A stretch of 64,000 nucleotides of DNA from JBBRBB01 sp038206235. Lineage in GTDB: Bacteria; Bacteroidota; Bacteroidia; Chitinophagales; Chitinophagaceae. Position numbers and translations under genes: made by a program. The notes beneath the pieces were generated by a model. That model ran no database searches, had not been told where the DNA came from, and saw only the letters and a list, made by a program, of their open reading frames with translations. This document shows, one piece after another, positions 18,625-26,625 of this stretch. Within the stretch, counting starts at the first letter, position 1, and each line of letters opens with the position of its first letter. The DNA lies in assembly GCA_038206235.1 (NCBI GenBank), contig JBBRBB010000019.1, forward strand, positions 21,263 through 85,262. Reading direction: 5' to 3'.

Positions 18625-19338
18625 TTATTTCAGCACCTCTCTCATCTTAGGCGCAAGCAATGCCGCCCATTTTGAATATTCTTTTGCTGATGGATGAAGC
18701 CCGTCTCCCGCAATCAGTGCAGCATCATTCTCTGCTTCTCTTGTAAGCGGTGTAATATCAGTATAAGAAATATTGTACGATAGTGTGAGCTCTTTATTAA
18801 TCGCATTAAACTCATCAAGCTCTTTTCTTATTTGCATAGTGTCTCTGTCTGCTGCAAATGGAGTAACACTATAATCGGGAATAGATAACACAAAAACATG
18901 CGAAGGCCGGTTGCCTGCTAATTCTATACTTTTTTCAAGCAGTTGTGTGAAACGAATTCTATATCCTGAAGTATCCATCCCCCCGTATTGGTCATTCACT
19001 CCAATTAACAAGCTCACTGCATCATAAGCCCCTGTTGGGTTTTGTTGGTTGATTGCATTTTGCAAATCAATTGTTGTCCAACCGGTGGTAGCAATATATT
19101 GCGGGTCATTTATTTTTATTCCATCATTTCTAAGCAAGAAAACTGTTTGCGCAGGAAACCTCTCACTCTCTGCAACAGCTTCACCAATGGTATAAGAATC
19201 ACCTAAAGCAAGATATATTTTGGCAGCACTATCAAACGTTGTAGGCATTGCATGATTTGTTTTATTGCATCCAGTCAAAAATAAAAATATAATACTAAAT
19301 AAAAATGATTCCATCACATTAATAATTTTTGATTTCAT
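18625..19338 (-). CDS. SGNH/GDSL hydrolase lipoprotein
   Basis: About 237 residues from ATG 19338 (MKSKIINVMES); 19383 is an alternative start. A lipobox (IIFLFLTGC) predicts an acylated, surface or periplasmic protein. SGNH motifs: LALGDSYTIGE (nucleophile serine), TTGWTTIDL, LLIGVNDQYGG and GDGLHPSAKEY with the catalytic Asp/His. Such enzymes are esterases or lipases of broad range; no neighbour hints at the substrate. Confidence 0.85.
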   Translation of the reverse strand: MKSKIINVMESFLFSIIFLFLTGCNKTNHAMPTTFDSAAKIYLALGDSYTIGEAVAESERFPAQTVFLLRNDGIKINDPQYIATTGWTTIDLQNAINQQNPTGAYDAVSLLIGVNDQYGGMDTSGYRIRFTQLLEKSIELAGNRPSHVFVLSIPDYSVTPFAADRDTMQIRKELDEFNAINKELTLSYNISYTDITPLTREAENDAALIAGDGLHPSAKEYSKWAALLAPKMREVLK

Positions 19339-19398
19339 ATTATACCTACGAAGAATCTTTAAAATTGATTTTTGCGTATTCAAATATTTCTAAACACT

Positions 19399-19406
19399 TA
19401 CTTTTG
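19399..19406 (+). promoter_or_regulatory. Putative -7 box for icd
   Basis: TACTTTTG matches the Bacteroidota -7 consensus TAnnTTTG, 34 bases before the icd start. No TTG lies at the ideal 19-21 base spacing. Confidence 0.4.
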
Positions 19407-19440
19407 TTTCCATCTCCTTTAACAAAAAAATGCAAAAATA

Positions 19441-20670
19441 ATGGCTGCAAAAATCAAAGTAACAAATCCCGTAGTTGAATTAGACGGCGATGAAATGACA
19501 CGCATTATCTGGAAATTTATCAAAGACAAACTTATACTTCCCTACATTGATGTTGAAATAAAATATTATGACCTCGGCATAGAGCACCGCGATGAAACCA
19601 ACGACCAGGTTACTATTGATGCTGCCAATGCCATTAAAGAATTTGGCGTGGGAATTAAATGCGCCACCATTACTCCTGATGAAGCCCGTGTAAAAGAATT
19701 CAACTTAAAGCAAATGTGGAAAAGCCCGAATGGCACTATTCGTAACATACTTGATGGCACTGTATTTCGTGAACCCATCGTTTGCAAAAATGTTCCGCGT
19801 TTGGTACCCAACTGGACGGCACCAATATGCATTGGTCGTCATGCATTTGGTGACCAATACCGTGCAACCGATTTTGTAACCAAAGGCAAAGGAAAGCTTA
19901 CCATAAAATTCGAGGGTGAAGATGGAAATGTGATTGAACGTGAAGTGTACAATTTTAAAGGCGATGGCGTAGCACTTGCCATGTACAATACTGATGAGAG
20001 CATCAAAGGCTTTGCCCGTGCCTGTTTCAACCAGGCAATTATGAAAGAATGGCCCTTGTATCTTTCTACAAAGAATACCATTTTAAAAAAATATGACGGG
20101 CGCTTCAAAGACATCTTCGAAGATGTGTATCAAAATGAATTCAAAGAAAAGATGGATGAGCTTGATGTTACTTACGAGCATCGCCTTATTGACGATATGG
20201 TTGCAAGCGCCCTAAAGTGGCATGGCAATTTTGTTTGGGCCTGCAAAAATTATGATGGCGATGTGCAAAGCGATACTGTGGCGCAGGGCTTCGGTTCGCT
20301 GGGTTTAATGACCTCCACGCTGGTAACGCCTGATGGCAAAACAATGGAAGCCGAAGCAGCGCATGGAACGGTAACACGTCATTACCGTGAGCATGAGAAA
20401 GGCAAGCCCACTTCTACAAATCCCATCGCTTCCATTTTTGCCTGGACGCGGGGCTTGGAGTTTCGCGGAAAATTAGATAACAATAAACCGCTTATTGATT
20501 TCTGCCATGCACTGGAACAGGTGTGTGTAGAAACTGTTGAAAGAGGTAAGATGACAAAAGACCTCGCCATTACTATAAAGCCCAAAGTAGAGCATGGCAG
20601 AGATTATCTGTACACTGAAGAATTTTTAGACGAGCTTGATAAAAATTTGAAGAAGAAGCTGGGGGAATAA
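19441..20670 (+). CDS. icd: NADP-dependent isocitrate dehydrogenase (eukaryote-like dimeric type)
   Basis: A 409-residue enzyme converting isocitrate to 2-oxoglutarate with NADPH formation in the TCA cycle. Recognisable blocks: ELDGDEMTRIIWKFIK at the start, the substrate-binding KSPNGTIRNILDGTVFREP, the metal-binding DDMVASALKW and DGDVQSDTVAQGFGSLG, and the NADP-binding EAAHGTVTRHYREHEKG. The sequence is of the homodimeric class found in eukaryotes and in many Bacteroidota rather than the E. coli type. It appears monocistronic. Confidence 0.95.
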   Translation: MAAKIKVTNPVVELDGDEMTRIIWKFIKDKLILPYIDVEIKYYDLGIEHRDETNDQVTIDAANAIKEFGVGIKCATITPDEARVKEFNLKQMWKSPNGTIRNILDGTVFREPIVCKNVPRLVPNWTAPICIGRHAFGDQYRATDFVTKGKGKLTIKFEGEDGNVIEREVYNFKGDGVALAMYNTDESIKGFARACFNQAIMKEWPLYLSTKNTILKKYDGRFKDIFEDVYQNEFKEKMDELDVTYEHRLIDDMVASALKWHGNFVWACKNYDGDVQSDTVAQGFGSLGLMTSTLVTPDGKTMEAEAAHGTVTRHYREHEKGKPTSTNPIASIFAWTRGLEFRGKLDNNKPLIDFCHALEQVCVETVERGKMTKDLAITIKPKVEHGRDYLYTEEFLDELDKNLKKKLGE

Positions 20671-20717
20671 ATTTTTGTGCGTATTGTTTTGCAGCATAAG
20701 AAATCCGGTGCACCTTT

Positions 20718-20906
20718 TTGCGCTGCTCACCAAACGACCTGTTTAAATGGGAACCTGACAAACCCGTAGATGATTTTCCCGAAAATCCTATGCAGGTAAT
20801 TTGTAAAAAAGCATTGCCTGTTTTAGATGAGAGGCTGAAAAATTTAAGTGTGGGGGAGATTGAAAAGTTGCTGGGGGATGCGCAAATAGTAAGCCCTTTT
20901 AGATGA
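20718..20906 (+). CDS. Small hypothetical protein
   Basis: A 62-codon frame with a TTG start (ATG would exist only at an internal methionine) reading FKWEPDKPVDDFPENP to LLGDAQIVSPFR. It has balanced amino-acid use and a helical LDERLKNLSVGEIEKLL segment, unlike a random frame. I do not recognise a family. It may be the tail of a broken gene, since no good start signal precedes it and it lies next to the cassette-like island. Confidence 0.3.
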   Translation: MRCSPNDLFKWEPDKPVDDFPENPMQVICKKALPVLDERLKNLSVGEIEKLLGDAQIVSPFR

Positions 20907-21022
20907 TTAATGAATAAAGAAACTATAGAGTGGTAGAGTGGATTGTACTAACGACAATACAAAAAGCGCAACATTAAAAGCTTGAAAATCAATGGTGAAA
21001 TTTTTTTTGGAATTGCGTATAA

Positions 21023-21046
21023 TAACATAAATCTTGCGTTATGTGC
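21023..21046 (+). other. Left-boundary core site of the cassette-like island
   Basis: A GTTATGTGC word (21038-21046) equals the terminal core of the attC-like sites further right (GTTGTGTGC at 22522-22530; GCACATAAC on the opposite arm at 22328-22336). It forms a short hairpin with ACATAA just upstream (21025-21030). It could be the attI-like or previous-cassette junction. No long partner arm is seen on its left. Confidence 0.35.
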
Positions 21047-21093
21047 AACTTTAAGCGACATCACACCCTAAATCATAATTAAAACCATTCGAC

Positions 21094-21738
21094 ATGGCAT
21101 TACCAAATAGTTACTCAGTTAAGGCTGGTTCGTTCCAAGCTTATTTTCAAGCGATTCAAGATGCTCAAGCTCCAGAGCGTTTTACAGTAAAATTTCTTGA
21201 GGGGTTAGAATTTGCAAGCACCAATGATAGAACTTTTATAGGCATTTTAAAAGAACTAGGCTTTTTGGATGCTAATAATACACCCACAAAAAGATATTAC
21301 GAATATTTAGACAAGGATATCTCAGCTGGAATTTTGGCAGATGGCATCAAAGAAATGTTTTCTGATTTGTTTGCAATTCGAAAAGACGCTCAAAAGATGA
21401 ATCAGACAGAAGTCTATAATAAGCTGCGGACACTTTACGCAGGTAAAGGCAAAACTGATAACCTAATAAAATTAATTGCATCCAATTTTGTCGCCTTATG
21501 CAAACTGGCAGACTTTGAGAAAATCAGAACAGAAAAATCTGAAACTGACGACAAGGAGAAAACTACTGATGAAAAAGAAAAGCAAAAAGAACATTCGGAA
21601 TATTCTGGTGGTAGTAAGAAAAATAAAAAGGTCAATATTGACGGGTTGCAATATCACATTAACATAATTCTCCCTGATACAAAAGACCAAGCGGTTTATG
21701 ACGCAATTTTTAAAAGCCTTCGGGATCATTTAGGATAA
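21094..21738 (+). CDS. DUF5343-domain protein
   Basis: 214 residues. The first 140 match what I know of DUF5343: SYSVKAGSFQAYFQAIQDAQ, APERFTVKFLEGLEF, NDRTFIGILKELGFLD, TPTKRYYEYLD, then a helical KEMFSDLFAIRKDA region. A lysine/glutamate-rich linker (about 150-185) leads to a short C-terminal domain (INIILPDTKDQAVYDAIFK). The function is unknown; the family occurs in accessory islands and I recall it beside HEPN-domain genes. Here the next gene, one base after the stop, is a Swt1-type HEPN protein, so a two-gene defence or toxin-antitoxin-like unit is likely (inference). Confidence 0.75.
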   Translation: MALPNSYSVKAGSFQAYFQAIQDAQAPERFTVKFLEGLEFASTNDRTFIGILKELGFLDANNTPTKRYYEYLDKDISAGILADGIKEMFSDLFAIRKDAQKMNQTEVYNKLRTLYAGKGKTDNLIKLIASNFVALCKLADFEKIRTEKSETDDKEKTTDEKEKQKEHSEYSGGSKKNKKVNIDGLQYHINIILPDTKDQAVYDAIFKSLRDHLG

Positions 21739-21739
21739 T

Positions 21740-22308
21740 ATGAAAGACTTATACAATTTTGTTTATCGTGGTATGCTAACTGAGGAAAGCCTCGACAAAG
21801 CAGGCCGTAAGAAACTCTCCAAATTTGGAAAGGAAGAAGAACATTCAATAATGAAAGCTTTGTCTTTTGAGATGCTTGACAGTGATAACATTCAAAAAGC
21901 GAGACAAATGTCATTGGTTTATATAGCTCTGCATTCTTTTGAAAACTCTGTCCGAGACTTAGTGAAGTCTGCTATGGCTGAAAAGTTTCTTGAAACTTGG
22001 TGGGAAAAGTTCCTGAAAAGATTAAGACAAAGGTCAAGACTAGACAGGAAGATGATATAAAATTTAGATGGCACGGTAGCAGAGGAACAGAAGAAATAAT
22101 GTATTGCGATTTCGGCGATTTGTCTTCAATCATAGTAGTAAATTGGGATTTGTTTAAAGATATTTTGACAAACATGGAATGGGCAAAAGGAGTTCTTTCT
22201 ACATTGGAAAGGTCCCGCAATATAATTATGCACGGAGGTCTTGTGACTAGAGAAGACATTGAAAGAATTGGAATAAATATCAGGGCTTGGGTAAGACAGA
22301 CAGGGTAA
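21740..22308 (+). pseudogene. Swt1-type HEPN-domain protein, frameshifted
   Basis: Two overlapping frames together make one protein of about 190 residues. The first (21740-22060) covers MKDLYNFVYRGMLTEES to LETWWEK, and the second carries on with VPEKIKTKVKTRQEDD to WVRQTG (stop 22308). The frames join if one A is restored in the A4 run at 22005-22008. The C-terminal part has the HEPN R-x4-H motif (RNIIMH) typical of metal-independent RNases. It is coupled to the DUF5343 gene. Either a real inactivating deletion or a homopolymer sequencing error is possible; the remainder is well preserved, so the event is recent. Confidence 0.7.
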
Positions 22309-22327
22309 AAGCTTCACGAAAAAAGCT

Positions 22328-22530
22328 GCACATAACAAAAGGTTTGGCAAAATACGGGCGGACGTAAGTTATCTTCGGCATTTGTAATTCTGTGATGCTT
22401 TGGTTCGGGGCTGGACGTTTACTATTTATCTTTTTGTTGCTATCTTCAACAAAAGTATTTCAATCAGCATTTGTTCCGGGCTTGACCAGCTACTATTCCC
22501 GTACTTCGCCAAGCCTCGAACGTTGTGTGC
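22328..22530 (+). other. attC-like recombination site 1
   Basis: A 203-base imperfect inverted repeat with nested arms. Left: GCACATAAC, 4 bases, GGTTTGGC, AAAATACGGG. Right: CCCGTACTTC, GCCAAGCC, 6 bases, GTTGTGTGC. The arm order and unequal 4/6 spacers mimic the R''-L''/L'-R' layout of integron attC sites. Mismatches between arms are mostly transitions. It lies exactly after one gene pair and before the next. The core is not the classical GTTRRRY, so the family would be divergent. Confidence 0.5.
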
Positions 22531-22537
22531 AATAATT

Positions 22538-22942
22538 ATGAGACCCACCAAACGACAAAGACAAGAGGTTAGAAACAAAGAGTTTTGCAAAAAATATTTG
22601 ACTGCGGACTGGGACGGCTGTGCTGCAAATGAATATTTCGCAAATAAGGCTAATCCAAACATTACTGACAAATATTTTTATAAACCTAAAATTGAACTAT
22701 TTGACAACTTACGTGAGATTGACATAGCAGAAAATAATGTGTATTCAGAGATTGCTCATTTAGCATTTGAAAAAAGTAAAATCTTTGCTTTCTTAAGCAA
22801 TGTAATTGAAAATAATATTCATGTGCCTGACAATATCAACAATAGAGAAAAATATATCAAAACATATTTATCTACTGTTGCTGCAATTCTAAACAACATT
22901 AACAACGGACTCTATGATTTTCAAAAACCGAAAAGCGAATAG
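22538..22942 (+). CDS. Hypothetical protein, cassette-borne
   Basis: 134 residues from the ATG at 22538, which lies 8 bases after the attC-like core; the frame stays open upstream through that site, but this is not coding. It opens with a basic MRPTKRQRQEVRNKEF segment, then a polar, asparagine-rich helical body (YSEIAHLAFEKSKIFAFL). There is no signal peptide or known motif. No ribosome-binding site is visible, so the start may be leaderless. Its stop overlaps the leader region of the DUF4468 gene. Function unknown. Confidence 0.55.
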   Translation: MRPTKRQRQEVRNKEFCKKYLTADWDGCAANEYFANKANPNITDKYFYKPKIELFDNLREIDIAENNVYSEIAHLAFEKSKIFAFLSNVIENNIHVPDNINNREKYIKTYLSTVAAILNNINNGLYDFQKPKSE

Positions 22943-22967
22943 AAAAGACGAAAAGAAATTTAAAACA

Positions 22968-23513
22968 ATGAAACAATTGCTTATTTTCATTTACATCATT
23001 GCTATGTGCGGCACGTTGCGAGCACAAACAGACACCGCGATTACTTACACTCACATCAAAACTGTTAATAGCATTAGTAAACAAAGTATATATGAGAAAG
23101 TAAAACTTTGGAGTGTAAATGCCTTTAAAAATGTTTCAGGTGCTTTGCAGTTGGACGATAAAGAAAGCGGCATATTAGCTTATGATGCTTCAACTGAACA
23201 GCTAAGTCCAAATGCGCCAAAGACAGATGTAGCATGGAAACTTATTTCTTGGTATCACAAGTATACTTTCAAGTTTAAAATTCAAATTAAAGACGGAAAA
23301 TATAAAATTGATGTCACTGATATTAAGTTTGCAGATGCAGGTGGAGAATATCATACGTTGACATCAACCACTACAGCACCTTATAAATATATGTTTAGCA
23401 AAGAAAGCAAAACAGACCAAGAATGGCAAGATGCGAAATTGACATTTGCAGATTTTTCTACTAAGCTAATTGCTTCGTTAGATGCAGAAGTTACTAAGAA
23501 AGAAGATTGGTAG
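22968..23513 (+). CDS. DUF4468 (TBP-like fold) exported protein
   Basis: 181 residues from the ATG at 22968, chosen because it begins a signal peptide (MKQLLIFIYIIAMCGTLRAQ); a start at 22914 is open but would spoil it. The mature part follows the DUF4468 pattern: SIYEKVKLWSVNAFKN, LQLDDKESGILAYDA, then a strand-rich YTFKFKIQIKDGKYKI. These Bacteroidota proteins are small, periplasmic and of unknown role. It is the last gene before the second attC-like site. Confidence 0.65.
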   Translation: MKQLLIFIYIIAMCGTLRAQTDTAITYTHIKTVNSISKQSIYEKVKLWSVNAFKNVSGALQLDDKESGILAYDASTEQLSPNAPKTDVAWKLISWYHKYTFKFKIQIKDGKYKIDVTDIKFADAGGEYHTLTSTTTAPYKYMFSKESKTDQEWQDAKLTFADFSTKLIASLDAEVTKKEDW

Positions 23514-23547
23514 TGGAATGAAACTTTAGATAACAACAAATATTACT

Positions 23548-23748
23548 GCACACAACATTCGGTTTGGCAATATGGCGGGGCGACGAATATATTCTCAGCT
23601 TTTTGTTCGCTATTCAGCTTCAGTCCCAGCCGACGAATAACGCCAAGCAATAGAATAAACAATGAACTTTTATTTATAAATTTAGTTTCGGTTACGGGCT
23701 GACGATTTTCAAATACCGCCACATCGCCAAGCCGTAGCCGTCGTATAC
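23548..23748 (+). other. attC-like recombination site 2
   Basis: A second 201-base inverted repeat with the same layout as site 1. Left: GCACACAAC, 4 bases (ATTC), GGTTTGGC, AATATGGCGG. Right: CCGCCACATC, GCCAAGCC, 6 bases, GTCGTATAC. Length, nested arms and the 4/6 spacer asymmetry agree with site 1, while the interior sequence differs, as expected for a recombination-site family. Confidence 0.5.
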
Positions 23749-23764
23749 CACAAGACAAGACCCT

Positions 23765-24004
23765 TTATAAACTATTTAGTATTTCGTGAAACTCTTCTCT
23801 ATCAATTTCCAATGCATTGATAATTTGTTTCATTATTCTTTCGGGTACAGGGTCTATGTGGGTTTGAATTGTTATTGGTCTCAATAAGTCAGACCTCGTC
23901 CAATGTTCGTGACCGCCATTAGTACGTTTGGTTTGACAACCAACTTTCAGGAGAAATTTTCTACAATTCCGTAGAGAAACATTTTTTAAAGGGTTAGAGG
24001 ACAT
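23765..24004 (-). CDS. hicA: HicA-family toxin (mRNA interferase-like)
   Basis: 79 residues with the dsRBD-like HicA fold: LRNCRKFLLKVGCQTKRT, the catalytic-histidine block GGHEHWTR, THIDPVPERIMKQIINAL. HicA cleaves mRNA in a ribosome-independent way. The start overlaps the antitoxin stop by one base (TAATG), so translation is coupled. The order antitoxin-toxin is the less common one for this family. It lies on the opposite strand from the cassette genes just beside attC-like site 2; toxin-antitoxin modules with their own promoters are typical stabilisers of cassette arrays (general knowledge). Confidence 0.85.
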   Translation of the reverse strand: MSSNPLKNVSLRNCRKFLLKVGCQTKRTNGGHEHWTRSDLLRPITIQTHIDPVPERIMKQIINALEIDREEFHEILNSL

Positions 24005-24387
24005 TAAGCAAAGGCGGGTAAGTTAACTTGATAATTTGAGGTTGAATATTGCTTAGAGTTGACAATGTCTTTCAATTGGTCATTTGTATTTATCAAGTCA
24101 GACATTTGGGGTGCATACATTGGCTTTTTCTTGCTTTTAATCTTCCATCCAAGCCTTTGCATTTCAATAAATAAAGTCTTTTTATTTAACGTATATCTTA
24201 GAAACTCATCTAAAACAACAGTTAGACTTTCTTTAGCCTCATCTTCTGTATTACCATATCCTGTTAAATCAAAAGATGGCATATAGGCGTAATGAATACC
24301 TTCTTCTTCAAAAAATAAAACTTGTAAATCTACTTTTATAGACTTCGTTCCAAATTTTTTTTCTCCTTTAAGTTTGCCTTGCTGCAT
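24004..24387 (-). CDS. hicB: HicB-family antitoxin
   Basis: 127 residues from the ATG at 24387 (MQQGKLKGEKKFG); the frame is open to 24447 but the extra residues look unlike the family. The partial RNase-H-like HicB core is visible: VLFFEEEGIHYAYMPSFDLTGYG followed by NTEDEAKESLTVVLDEFL. The C-terminal part (QRLGWKIKSKKKPMYA) differs from the usual RHH/HTH tail. It neutralises the downstream HicA toxin and probably represses its own promoter, as in known systems. Confidence 0.8.
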   Translation of the reverse strand: MQQGKLKGEKKFGTKSIKVDLQVLFFEEEGIHYAYMPSFDLTGYGNTEDEAKESLTVVLDEFLRYTLNKKTLFIEMQRLGWKIKSKKKPMYAPQMSDLINTNDQLKDIVNSKQYSTSNYQVNLPAFA

Positions 24388-24543
24388 AATTTTAATAGAT
24401 ACATTTGCAATATACAACGTAAATAAGACGCCAACAGTTGCAAACAATAATTTTTTAAAAAAAATTGATTTTTCGTTTCCCTAGAGTTTTCAAAACAGAG
24501 ATTATAGCTTAGCTTGAAACTCTGCGCATGTTATAAATAACCG

Positions 24544-24696
24544 CTACATTATTCTCATCGCTTTACCAAAACAGGTAAGAGTACCCGGCAAAGCTGTCCA
24601 GAAGAATTGTCTCAGGAAGGTGAATAGCGTAATTAAAATTGCGAGCCATATTACAAACCAAATCCAGTATTTAGTAGTTGATTGCTGCGCTTCCAT
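24544..24696 (-). CDS. Small single-span membrane protein
   Basis: A 50-residue frame (MEAQQSTTKYWIWFVIWLAI onward) with one strong hydrophobic helix at about 10-32 and a short basic tail (CFGKAMRIM). It sits in the gap between hicB and the TauE gene, on their strand. Composition and a clean start/stop suggest a real membrane microprotein, but I know no family and see no ribosome-binding site. Confidence 0.4.
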   Translation of the reverse strand: MEAQQSTTKYWIWFVIWLAILITLFTFLRQFFWTALPGTLTCFGKAMRIM

Positions 24697-24744
24697 CAGA
24701 ATTTATTTAAGCAAAAATAATATGCAGTTCAATATATAAGATAT

Positions 24745-25116
24745 TTATTTATCAATAAACAGCATTTTAATACCTGCAAGTATCATAAAAGCCGCAAATA
24801 TTTTTTTTACGATAGTCTCCGGCATGGATAGAGATATTTTGCTGCCAAGCCATCCGCCAACAAGAAAGCCTGCCGCAAGAATAAGAACTACTTTCAAATC
24901 AACATACCCTTTTTGATAATAATTAATAACAGCAAGCAAACCTGCAGGTAAAAGCAACACACCCAGTGATGTGCCCTGCGCCTGCAATTGACTATAGCCC
25001 AAAATAAAAACGAGTGCAGGAACAATAATTAGTCCGCCGCCTACGCCAACCATTCCACTTAGCACTCCGGCAAGTAAGCCTACCAGAAGCAATATTAAAA
25101 TTGTTTGCAGAGTCAT
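24745..25116 (-). CDS. TauE/SafE-family sulfite exporter-like protein (short form)
   Basis: 123 residues with four hydrophobic segments and the glycine-rich family block VLSGMVGVGGGLIIVPALVF. This is half the length of classical TauE/SafE (about 250 residues, two repeats), and single-repeat forms occur in Bacteroidota, presumably working as dimers. It would export organosulfur or sulfite anions. It begins 3 bases after the pyrophosphatase stop on the same strand, so the two are co-transcribed. Confidence 0.85.
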   Translation of the reverse strand: MTLQTILILLLVGLLAGVLSGMVGVGGGLIIVPALVFILGYSQLQAQGTSLGVLLLPAGLLAVINYYQKGYVDLKVVLILAAGFLVGGWLGSKISLSMPETIVKKIFAAFMILAGIKMLFIDK

Positions 25117-25119
25117 ATT

Positions 25120-25662
25120 TTACTTTTTAAAATTTTCTTTATACAGCTCGATAGCCTCTTCTATAATTTTTAATGCGGTAGCCTTATCGCCAAACTCTTC
25201 AACCACAACTGTTTTATTTTCCAGCTTTTTATATTCCTCAAAAAAATGTCTCAGCTCGCTAAAGAAATGTTTGGGCAGCTCTTCAATATTATTAATGTAA
25301 TTGATAGACGGGTCATTTGCTGATACTGCAATTATCTTATCATCAGCATCGCCCTGGTCAATCATCTGCATCACTCCAATTACTTTCGATTCTACTAAAC
25401 AGAGCGGTTGAATTTGCAGACTCGATATAATAAGAATATCCAGCGGGTCTTTATCCTCGCCATACGTTTGTGGTATAAATCCGTAATTGGTTGGATAATA
25501 AAAGGAAGAATAAATAACGCGGTCTAATCTAAGCAATCCACTGGTTTTATCAATTTCATACTTAGCTCTTGAGCCTTGTGAAATTTCAACTACAGCATTT
25601 ACTATTCTGGGTGCATTCGCTCCGTAATGCACACCATGCCAGGGGTGTAATACTGTCATCAT
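25120..25662 (-). CDS. ppa: Inorganic pyrophosphatase (family I)
   Basis: 180 residues hydrolysing pyrophosphate to two phosphates in the cytoplasm. Family I features: YEIDKTSGLLRLDRV, YPTNYGFIPQTYGEDKDPLDILI containing the metal-binding D-x-D-P-x-D-like signature, GVMQMIDQGDADDKIIAV, and the late FFEEYKKLENK segment. A second methionine at residue 2 is an equally good start. It heads a two-gene unit with the TauE/SafE-like gene. Confidence 0.93.
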   Translation of the reverse strand: MMTVLHPWHGVHYGANAPRIVNAVVEISQGSRAKYEIDKTSGLLRLDRVIYSSFYYPTNYGFIPQTYGEDKDPLDILIISSLQIQPLCLVESKVIGVMQMIDQGDADDKIIAVSANDPSINYINNIEELPKHFFSELRHFFEEYKKLENKTVVVEEFGDKATALKIIEEAIELYKENFKK

Positions 25663-25774
25663 ACATAAAAATTCAAAAACAAAAATAAGCTTATAGCAAG
25701 CAGCCTTTTTGAATTGTTTTTAAGATGTCAATTTTAAATAAACAGAAAATAAAATTGTGGAGAATTAATCGGAG

Positions 25775-26527
25775 CTAATCCATTAAAATATATTTTCCCT
25801 GCCTGTCAACAGAAATTAGAGGAAGCTTTCTTTCTTTTTCAAAGTAATCATACACTTCTTTTAAGCTGATGGCAAAGTGTTGTAAATCCTGGTCATCTTT
25901 AGTAGACTGAGCAAAATACTCCATGCTCTTTTTGTTGCTGAAGCGTATGGGGAAAATATGTACGGGTATAAAGTCCTGTCCGCTGTTTTTTGCACTCGCG
26001 GCAAGTAAATATAATTCTTCAATTTGCTGGTCTTGTATAGGAATGCAGCCTACGGTAACACAACTGCCATGAATGTAGATGTTTCCGCCTGGCTGCTCGG
26101 CATCGCTTAAAATTTTATCTGAAGTATTGGGATAATTTATTCCGAGCGCCAAATGATAATTGCTGGTGGGCTTAAATTCATTTATGTAATAAAAGCCTTC
26201 AGGAACCTGGTAATCTCCTTCTATTCGTTTAGGACCCAACGTGCCCGCAAGTGCGCAAACCCTGTATGTTTTAAAAAGCTTGAAAGGCTCGTTGTCATTA
26301 TTTCTTACCCACACTTCTAACTGACTGTCGTATTTAAAAGAGCGTATATAAATTTCCTTGGCGGGCCATTGTAATCCTGCGGCGGCAAATTGTTTTTTCA
26401 AGGTATCTTCCCGGTAGCGTATAGCATCTGCTACCCGCGGAAAATTTCTTTGATAATCAGTAAATGAGGGCTGGCCAAAAGAATTAAAACAAATAAAACA
26501 AAATAAAACAGCAAGGCTTTTTTTCAT
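25775..26527 (-). CDS. L,D-transpeptidase (YkuD/YafK-like), exported
   Basis: 250 residues from ATG 26527 (MKKSLAVLFCF), a signal peptide ending FGQ; 26536 is an alternative start. The catalytic block IYIHGSCVTVGCIPIQD contains the conserved histidine and the nucleophile cysteine of the YkuD fold (H-G-S-x7-G-C). YafK-type members form or cut 3-3 peptidoglycan links or attach proteins to the wall. It is monocistronic and upstream of ppa. Confidence 0.88.
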   Translation of the reverse strand: MKKSLAVLFCFICFNSFGQPSFTDYQRNFPRVADAIRYREDTLKKQFAAAGLQWPAKEIYIRSFKYDSQLEVWVRNNDNEPFKLFKTYRVCALAGTLGPKRIEGDYQVPEGFYYINEFKPTSNYHLALGINYPNTSDKILSDAEQPGGNIYIHGSCVTVGCIPIQDQQIEELYLLAASAKNSGQDFIPVHIFPIRFSNKKSMEYFAQSTKDDQDLQHFAISLKEVYDYFEKERKLPLISVDRQGKYILMD

Positions 26528-26625
26528 GGTGCGCAAAGTTAATCAGAAATGTTTGGTTAGTCAAGATGGCTGCTAATACTATTTTCTATAAACGTAAAAT
26601 CTTACAAAATATTGAATGCCGTGGT

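Noticed and set aside
22400..22537. N-terminal extension of the cassette hypothetical gene
   Set aside because: The frame is open but runs through the attC-like inverted repeat; the ATG at 22538 after the core is the better start.
24480..24560. A third attC-like site to the right of hicB
   Set aside because: There is a weak hairpin and a GTTATAA word, but neither GGTTTGGC/GCCAAGCC arms nor the long nested structure are present.
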